From: Salinivirgaceae bacterium
GTDB taxonomy: Bacteria; Bacteroidota; Bacteroidia; Bacteroidales; SZUA-534
Direction of reading: 5' to 3'
DNA length: 64,000 nt
Assembly: GCA_024405635.1 (NCBI GenBank)
Contig: JAKSOL010000005.1
Location: forward strand, 62,001-126,000
The notes beneath the pieces are model-generated. The model was not told the origin of the DNA and made no database searches. It was given only the letters and a program-made list of their open reading frames with translations. The position numbers and the translations under genes were made by a program. This document shows positions 24,632 through 33,800 of this stretch, one piece after another. Every line of letters starts with the position of its first letter. The first letter of the stretch is position 1.

Positions 24632-24817
24632 ATGGTTTATTGACTGATTGGCTGTTAGTCTTTGACCATTAGAGTTTGTTTAGAATCAATAACTTATAGC
24701 CCATTAATCTCTAATAATTAGCCATTAAAAGCATTACAAACTCGCTCTTTACAAGCGCTGGCAACTATTACTCTTGACCGTTTGCTAATCGACTAAAAGC
24801 CTTTAGTTATTAGCCAT
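24632..24817. other. AT-rich spacer between convergent terminators
   Basis: I see no gene, RNA or repeat of note here. The only recurrence is a short TTAGCCAT(T)AAAA element that occurs twice. Confidence 0.5.
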
Positions 24818-24862
24818 AAAAAAGCCCCCCAAAAGTTTGTTCAACCTTTGAGGGGCTTTTTA
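24818..24862 (-). terminator. Terminator of the giant surface-protein gene
   Basis: AAAAAAGCCCC pairs with GGGGCTTTTT around a partly paired loop. On the minus strand T residues follow. It starts 20 bp after the stop at 24882. Confidence 0.85.
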
Positions 24863-24881
24863 TTTTTCGCCTACACCGTTG

Positions 24882-27800
24882 TTACAATTTCACAATCTTT
24901 TGATTCATAACAACATTGCTGCTTGTGTATTGCAAAATATACAGTCCACGAGGTAGATTGCTTATGTCGATTACGCTTGTTGAACCTACAACACTACCCA
25001 GTTTAACCACTTGCCCTGTTTGCGCAAAGATTGCATAATTTCCATCGGCAAGGGACTGGTTAACCTCAATGGTGAATTTGCCGTTTGTTGGGTTGGGCTC
25101 AATGGTCAAATGAGGTTCATCGTTTTGAGCCACAAACTTCACGCAAATGGTTTTACCGGCGTAAGTTGATTGGCCATCGAAATCAACTTGACGCAAGCGG
25201 TAGTACTGATAACCAAACTCTGGATTGTTATCGGTGAACGAGTAATTGATGCGGTTGTTTGATGTGTTTGCGCCATTCACCACGCCTATCAAGGTAAAGT
25301 TCTCGCCATCGGTTGATCGTTCAATTTCAAAACGATTGTTGTTCAATTCGCTCAAAGTGGTCCACGAAACCTCAACAGCATTGCCGTTTTGCTTTGCATC
25401 AAAGTTTACAAGGGTAATTGGCAACGGATTTACCAAACTTGACGAAGCCAAAGCTACAGGGCTATACGAGCTAAACGGAACGGTGCATGTTACTTTGCCG
25501 CCACTGCCATTGCTTGAAGCACTGCCGCCCATATCGTCCCATGATGAGGTTGAGCTATTGTAGTGAGCAACAACCATTGCGCTTGCGTCGTTTATTTGGC
25601 TGGTTGCGTTGTCGTCCCAATATAGACTGATGTAGCTGCTTACACTTGGCGACGAGTTGCAAACAACATCCCAATTATCGATTTGACTAACAGCTAACAA
25701 CGATTCGGCTTTATTTTCAATTTCTTCGCCATCGGGATCATCATTAAATGAGTATCCAACGGTAAACGACCCAACTGAAACTGGATTTACGCCAATCATG
25801 CCGCGGTGGCCATTGTTGCCAATTGGGAACACAAACTCGGTGCCTGCCGCAATATTGTTTTTACGAATTTGTCCGTTAACATAAGCATTAACGGCTGCGC
25901 TAGTTGCTGTGGCTGTGGCGTTTAGAGTAATTAAATTACCGTTTGTTTCAACCTCACCACTAACAAGCGCAAGTGCGCCATTTATGTTCAAATTGGTTTG
26001 CAGCGATGCTCCGTTTGCATTATCAATGGTCAAATTGTTTAGGTTAAAATCGCCGCTGCCGGACAATGTAATTGCAGCACTACCTTGCAATGTTAATGTG
26101 CTTGTTTCGCCGTTTATGGTGCCGTTGTTTTCAATGTTGCCATTAACGGTTAACGCATTGGCGCCAAGACTAAGAGATGCTCCGCTTGCTACGGCAAGGT
26201 TAAAAAACGATGCATCCGACTCAACATTACTTGCGCCATTGAACGATACGGTTGAAGCGTTGCTTGTAAATGTTGCTGCATCGTTGCATTTCCAATCGCC
26301 ATAAACATCAAGTTGGTTGTTGTTTTCAATAGTTAAACCGCCCGACTCTATTTTAACCGATTTAACCTCTGCTGCACTTTTAATAGTTGGTTGGTTGGTA
26401 ACATCGCGAATAATAGCATCGGTTGTGCGCGATGGAACTGCATTGCTAAACCAGTTGCCAGTTTTGCTCCAATCGTTGTCAATGGCACCGCTCCACACGT
26501 AACCTTCGAGCATAGTTTGTGCAAACTGATAATCGGTTGAGCAACCATTGTTGGCTGTAATGGTTACATAACCTTCAACATTGCTGCCAGTTGCTGTCAT
26601 TACTATGTTGCCAAGCGCAGTGCTAGCTACGTTTGTACCGCCATCGGTATAGTTTATGCTGTAATGAGTTGGCATCACTGCAGAATTAACAGTGAATGGC
26701 ACGTCGGTTGGTGCGCCCAAATACAAATCGGGCCAAGTAATGGTAACATTTGGCGACTCTTTAACCGTAAGCGTTTTGTAGCCGCTTGCTGGAATGCGCA
26801 TCTCGCAACCTTGGTTACTTGCAGTAATGTACAGATTAACATTGCCATAGCTGGTCATTTTTACCGTTGTAAAATCAATTGCTGCACCAGTTCCCGACAA
26901 GGTATTACCAACATTCACGTCGTCTTGGTTAAATAGTTTGTAGGTTGTATTTTGCTCAGAGCCCGTTATTGTAACCACGCCTTGATTTCCCTCGCAAACG
27001 GCATCTATATCGGCAATTGTTTGGCTAACTGGACTTGCATACACGTACACCGTTTTTTCTTTATTGCCCGACAGGCGCGAATCGCTCTCCACAACGTTTA
27101 TTGTGTGGCTACCAGCTGCATAGTTGCTCCAATTGATGGTTACAGAACTTGATGTACCAACCTGTGCGCCATCGACATACCATTTGTATGTATGGCCTGC
27201 AACTTGCGATGTTTGGTAAGCAATTACATCGGTTTGGCAAATGTTAACCTCGGCAGTAAACGAAGGTTGAGGGTTTGCAAACATTGTAATTTCGTGAGTT
27301 ACCGAAATAGCACAACCCGTTGATGCCGTTTCTGTAACCTTAAGAACATACAAAGTTCCATCCGCGCTGCCTGTTGTCGGATATTTTACCGTTACCGAGT
27401 TGTTGTTTGGAGTGGTTGTTTGCGGAGCAGTTCCCACCCAGCTCCACGAGTATGTGCTACCTGCGTGATTTTCAACCACGTAAGTTCTGACGTCGTTAAA
27501 TCCGGCAACATCAGAAGCATCAACAAAAACAGGCTCGTAAGCGGCAAGCACATCGATGGTACCTGCTGCTAGTTTTACAACACCGTCAGTCGAGGCATCT
27601 TTTACACTAACCAACTCAATGTTGTAAGTTCCAGCAACCCCACCCAATTGTGCACTGTTGCGAGTAATGGTATAGGTTGAAGCGTTGATGTTTGATTGAG
27701 TAAACTCGCTGCTACCAATTTTGTACTTTAAGGTGAATGGTGCGGTTCCGTACAACGCCACATCGATATTGGCAGTTTGTGTGCCGTCGTTGCATATTGT

Positions 27801-30800
27801 TTGAGTGGCAACGGTTGTTATTTCGGCAATAACGCCACTAAAACCAAAGGTGAAGTAATAGTTGTCGGCAGTTACTGCATTGTTTGTTGTAATGGTGCCC
27901 GAAGTTAGCGAGCCGCTGGCAGTTGCTTGGCACACGTTCCAAATTGAAGCGCCATCGAACTCAACCACATTAAGTCGTTGTTTAAGCAGTGTTAAGTTGG
28001 TAAACATTGGGCACGACTGACTGTCCCAACGCAAACCCACTTTGGCATTGCTTGCGGCATCGGGACGCTTAACAATCCAGTACTCGTTGTCGCTTATTTC
28101 GGTAAGTGTAGCGTCAATGTTGGCGCAAACGTTGGTTGGGTCTTCGTTTTTGTATTCGGCAGTCCAGTATTTTGCCGATGCGCCATTGTTGTTTACGTTG
28201 CTGAGTGTAATGTAACCCAAACGCGAGCCGTTGCCCACAGGGAATTTAAATGTTCCACTATTGCTGATGTTTTTGCGCAAAGGACCATCGACAAACGAAG
28301 TTGCGCTGCCGCCATTTACTGCCGATGCGCTTGTGTTTGATATGCTTATGAGCGAATTGCTGGCAGTGTAGAGCACTCCATTGGTTAAATAAAGAGTGTT
28401 GGCAACAATCAAGTTATTGTTTGATGTTCCATTGTTGGTTACGTCAACGCCAGCAGGGTTGTTTATCTGCAAATTATAGAATTGAGCATCGGTGCGCACA
28501 TCGATTAGTTGCAAATTGGTGCCAACAAAACGCACAATGCTTGTTCCGCAAATGTAGCCGGAGTTTGTAGTGTTAAGGTCGGTAAAGTTGCCGCCCACGT
28601 AAAAGTCGCGATTTGAAACCGAGTTGTCGATGTGGCAACCGTTTTCAATGGTTACATTACCTTTTGCATAGAACTGCGCAGTGGTAATGTTTTTGGTTCC
28701 GTTGCCTTTAAACACCACATTTTGGAACGGATTGTAGTAGTTGCCCGGTTTAGCAGGCAGTGTGGCGGTGTGTTCGCCATAAAACTCAATGGTGCTTGAT
28801 GCGTTGTTGTAAAATTCAGCATACTCGCCGGCAGGAACTTTAAACGAGTACATGCCGCTTCCGTTGTCAATTTCGCCCACGCTCAAAGTACCACCGCCGC
28901 GAACAATACCCAAGTTATGACCAACGGTGGTGCCCACATCAAGTTTACCGCCCTCGTCAATTGTTACGCTATATGCGCAATTTGGCGACGAACCATCCAT
29001 TGTTATGGTATGTCCGTTTTGAATTATCACCGGGTTGCCGCTTGGTGCGTATTGTGCTGATTGCCAGTTGCCACCTGCATCAACATATTGCCACGAATTT
29101 TTATCGTTCCAGTTGCCCGATGTTTTACTGTAATAAGTAGGCAATTGCGAGTAAGCAGGGAATCCGCAAGTAAAATCGCCATTCAAGTTATCGATGCCCG
29201 AAATGGTGAAGGTATTGGCATCGGCATCAATGCTTGTTTCGTCGGGATAGTGATGCCATTGCGATTCGGCAAAACGTTGACCAATCATAAGCGATTCGCT
29301 ACCGCCGTCGGTCAATAGGTTGTCGGTGTAGGTAAAATCGATGTTGGCCGAAATGTTGTCTAATCCGCTGGTTGTCACCATCCAGTAATAATTCAAGCAG
29401 TTGATTGGTTCGGTGGCTGGCGATATTGATGTGTGCCTATAGTTTATCGGTTTAATATTAACATAACCATTGTTGCTTGTTAGCGACGAGAATGTGTAGG
29501 TTACTGGTGTATAGTTGTCGGCAATGCCTATACAGAATTTAAAACTTCCGGTAAATCCGTTGTCGAAATACTTTATAACGCCCGCATCGCCAATGGCACC
29601 ATTTAGTACAATCATAGCCACGCTTGCATCGTTTATAGTAGCTGTTTTGGTTAAATACAATTGATAATCGTTGGCATACAAATTTTCGCTCAAAGTAAGT
29701 TCGCCGGTTATCTCAATAGCATTGGTCATTTCGGTATAGTTGCCAATTCTGACATTTCCGAACGATGCCACGCTGTTGCCGCTGCTTAACATTGATGCCG
29801 ACGACGACACAAATTGTGTTGAACCTGAACCTTCAAAAGCAAGGTATCCTCCCGCAGCTGAACTTATGTGTTTACCGTCGTTTACAACATTCGATTTGGC
29901 TACTATTTTGTTGCCCGCATCGTCAACTGTACCTCTATTAATGGTGAGTGTGTTTTCGGCGGTGATGGCAACATTGTCTAACTGAACTTTTGAAGGGTTA
30001 TCAAAAGTTAGTTTGTTGAACTTAAGTTTTGGAACTGTTGTTGAGCTTGCACCTATGCCAATAATTTTTTGCAAACCAGTTCCGTCAAATGTAGTGGTTT
30101 GGTTTCCGGTTGATGTGTAATAGTAGCCGTTGGCGTTGTAGGTTACAAAATCGCCAGCAATGTTTAGGTTGTTGCTGTTTACATAAACTTTTGAGTTTCG
30201 GTTTATAGTAAGCGAGCCATTCATGTCGATTGCACTGGTTACAAATTGCAAGGTTTGAGCTTTGCTCTCGGTACCAACCGTAACATTAAAAATTTCGGTT
30301 CCAGCATTCATGTAGTAGGTTTGGTCCGATGCGCACTCTGCATCGTTGCTACCAATTGCAATTGTACCACCTGTGGCGCTCGATGTTGCGCAACTTAGTT
30401 CAATGTCGGCAATGCTTGCGTCGTTTAGTCCGCCACCAAGTATGGTTATTTGACCGCCCGATATGTTAAAGTTACCGTTGTTGCACACCTCAAAAAGAGC
30501 GCGGTGGTTTGTTTGTCCGTTGTCGCGTTTGTTACCAAATATCTTAACCTCGCCACCACTTTGCTTGTATGTTAAATCGCCCAAAGCAACAGCATAGCTA
30601 CGACGAATTTGACCTAACACGTTCAACACGCCACCTCTAATATCAATGGTTGGGTGACCACTGCTATACTCAATGTCGGTTGCACCGGTGGCGGTTCCCA
30701 CTGTAAGTTCGCCGCCATAAACCTTTATTGTGCCATTAAGGTTTAATGTGAGATTGGTTGCGGTGCTATTGCACACATTTACTTTACCGCGGTTAACCCA

Positions 30801-33800
30801 CAGGCAAGCCGACGATTTAACTTCAAAGTTTGCGTTTTCGGTAATGTTCAAATCAACATCATCGGCATCAATTTGGAATGTTCCATTGCGCAAATCGAGA
30901 AAAGCTCCGTCTACTTGAGTTACTGCAATATTTTTCTGCAACGACAACACTGCTGTGGTATCGGTGCCTTTGTCGCAAATAAGATTATACAAACTTATTG
31001 TTCCTGTACCTTTTATTGTGTCGTTGCGAGTACCTGTAAAGGTTGTTACAACGCCGCCGCCTGTATTAAACGCAATTGCGCCATTGCAAACCATGTTGCC
31101 ATACAGGGTAAAGTTGTGTCTGCGGCTGTTTCCGTTACGCAAGTTTGCTCCTGCACTTACGTTTACATTACCCTCAACCACAACGTTTTGTGCACTATTT
31201 GCGTTGTTATACTCCAACGTACCAGTCGCAACATTTAAATCGCCTTTAATTGTTACGGTTCTTGTGCTTATCTGGTTGTTGAATTTGTTAGTAGCCGTAC
31301 CATTGTTTTGCGATGTTAAGTTGCCATAAACGGTAATATCTACATTGGGCAAAGTGGTTGAGCGATTGTTTGTTGCCGACAAAATCAGGTTGTTGTAGGT
31401 TGTAACACTGGCACTTGGGGTAATGTTGTTTGCTGATGCGTAATACTCAACTGTACCACCGCCAGCTCGCAAAAAAGTTCCAAAGTCGCCATTGGGGAAG
31501 TAGTTGTTGCTGCTTATTCGCAAAGTTCCATTACCACCAACAGCGCCATCGGGCAAGAAACCAAAGTTATGACCTTGGGTTGTTCCCAAATCGAGCATTG
31601 ACCCGTTTGCAATGTTCAAACTGCCGCAGTTTACATTGCCGCGACTAATTGTAATGGTGTGGTTGTGGGTTTGGTCGCCAATAAACACAACTGTGCGCGC
31701 TCCCGGAGTGCCTGCACCACCGGCCCCACCAACCTCAACGCTCGACCACGAATTTGCATCGGACCAATCGCCCGGAGTGCTTGAACTGTACAATTTTTCG
31801 GGAGCTCGCGTCATTACAGAAACCGAGCCTGCGGTAAAATCGCCATTAATCACTGGGCAACTTTCCCAACGGAAGTTGTTGTTGTTTTCGTCAACCAACG
31901 ATGTGTTGGTGTTTGGCACCCATTGGTCAACATAATAATATGCGGGAATGTAGCTTGATTCGGCTGTAGCATTATTCACAAAATCGTTTGAATTGTAGTA
32001 ATAGTAATGGTTTACCGATGTTACGCCCTCAAAACCAGCACTTGAGTTGCTCCAATAACATTTAAGTGCATTGTCGGTGTTGTTAAGCACATAGTGCAAA
32101 CTGTTTACAGGCCTACTGGTTACCGAACCGTATGCAGTTGGTTCAACATCAAACTGAATTTCGGCTGGCAAATAGTAGTTGCCAAATCCGTATGGGAAAA
32201 CAAACTTGTTGGTGTTGCTAAACATTTTTGTGATACCGCCATCGGATTGGTTGCCGTCAGTGGTTATCATTTTTCGGTTGCTGAATGCTTTTCCTGCCGA
32301 TTCGTTTGAATAAATATCGGCATCGGCATCGTTAAGATTTAGGTTGTAGCTGCCAATGTTGAGAATTGTATTGCTCAACAACCGCAAGCAGCCAGTTACT
32401 TCAACATTAGAAGCTAATGCAACCGAGCCTCCGCTTTTGTTTATATGAAGGTTGTTAAACGATCCGTTTCCGCTAATGGTTTGCACATTGCCACCATTTA
32501 ATATAATACTACCAGCGGTTGAGTTTGAATTGTAGTGTACTCCGTTGTTTTCAACATTGCCCGAAACGGTAAGAGTTTTTGCATTGTCGGCCAAAGTTGC
32601 ATTTTGTTCAATTGATAGTTGATTGCGAACTACAATGTTGCTTTGTAAACGTAGATATGCGCCATTGGCAACGGTTAAATTGTTAAGGTTGTTATTTATT
32701 GTGCCGTTGTTGCTAAATAACTGAACGTTGCCATTGCCGTTAAAAATTGTAGTGTTGTTGCCTGGTGTGTATGTGCAGCCGTTGTTTATAATAAAGTTTC
32801 CGCCCACATACACATTTTGGTTATTTGCGTTTAAACGGCCACCATTTTGCAAAGTTAAATTATTAAGCACCACAAGAGGCTGAATATCAACAGCCTCCGA
32901 GCCATATCCTTGTTCATACCTCACAATTTGGGTTCCTTCGGTTCCGCTTGTTCCCTCAATAACTAAATCCCAAAACGGAGCAGTACTATTAATGTTTGCA
33001 TTGTATGATTGTCCCCACCAATTTTCGGCAAACACTTTAACCGTACCACCAGTAATATTACAATTCGAAGGGTCGGCACCAATCACAATTGCTCTTCCTG
33101 AACCTTGAGCGTTTCCACTGGTTCCTCTGTGAACTTCTAGAGTTCCTCCGCTCATGTTGAAACTCATGCCCGAATAAGTCATTGAGAAAGTTGGGTGGGA
33201 GTTTTGTACGGCGTCGTTTCCTGTTACTTTCATTGTTCCGCCCGAAATGGTGAGCGAACCGCGGTGAGTACCGTCGGCCACTGATGTTCTGAAGATTGGT
33301 GTTTCAATGTAGCCATCTTGCAACTCAACAGCACCCGACCAACGCATAATAAAACCATGTTGGTTGGTTAAATACACCTTACTGTTTGAGTTTGTAACTT
33401 TAAGTTTACCATAAATGACTAACGAGTTAGCATATCCACCATTTTCTCGTTGGGTTGTTGTAACTGTAGCACCATCAACCCAAAGGCAGGCATTTGCGTC
33501 AATCACATAGTTAAAATCGCTGCTGGCATCTCTTTCCTCAACCATTGACGGCAAAATTATGTTTGCACCTAGTCTAAGTGTACCTTTCATAAGACCTAGT
33601 GCATAGTAATTGTTTACGCCATTGGTATAGTTGGTATAGTCCGATTTCATGCCTGTGTTGTAACCAAAAAGCTTAAAGTTATTGGTATTGCTAGCATCAA
33701 CATTCAAAATGTATGTTTGGTCAATACCTTTGTTTATCTCAATTCGGTAGAAACGAGTTTCGCCGTTCAGCACTACATTCTGGTCTTTTGTACCATCGAC

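Noticed and set aside
30730-31935. Long plus-strand frames opposite the giant gene
   Set aside because: They are an artefact of the Asn/Thr/Gly-rich repeats on the other strand; their translations are low-complexity and have no start signals.
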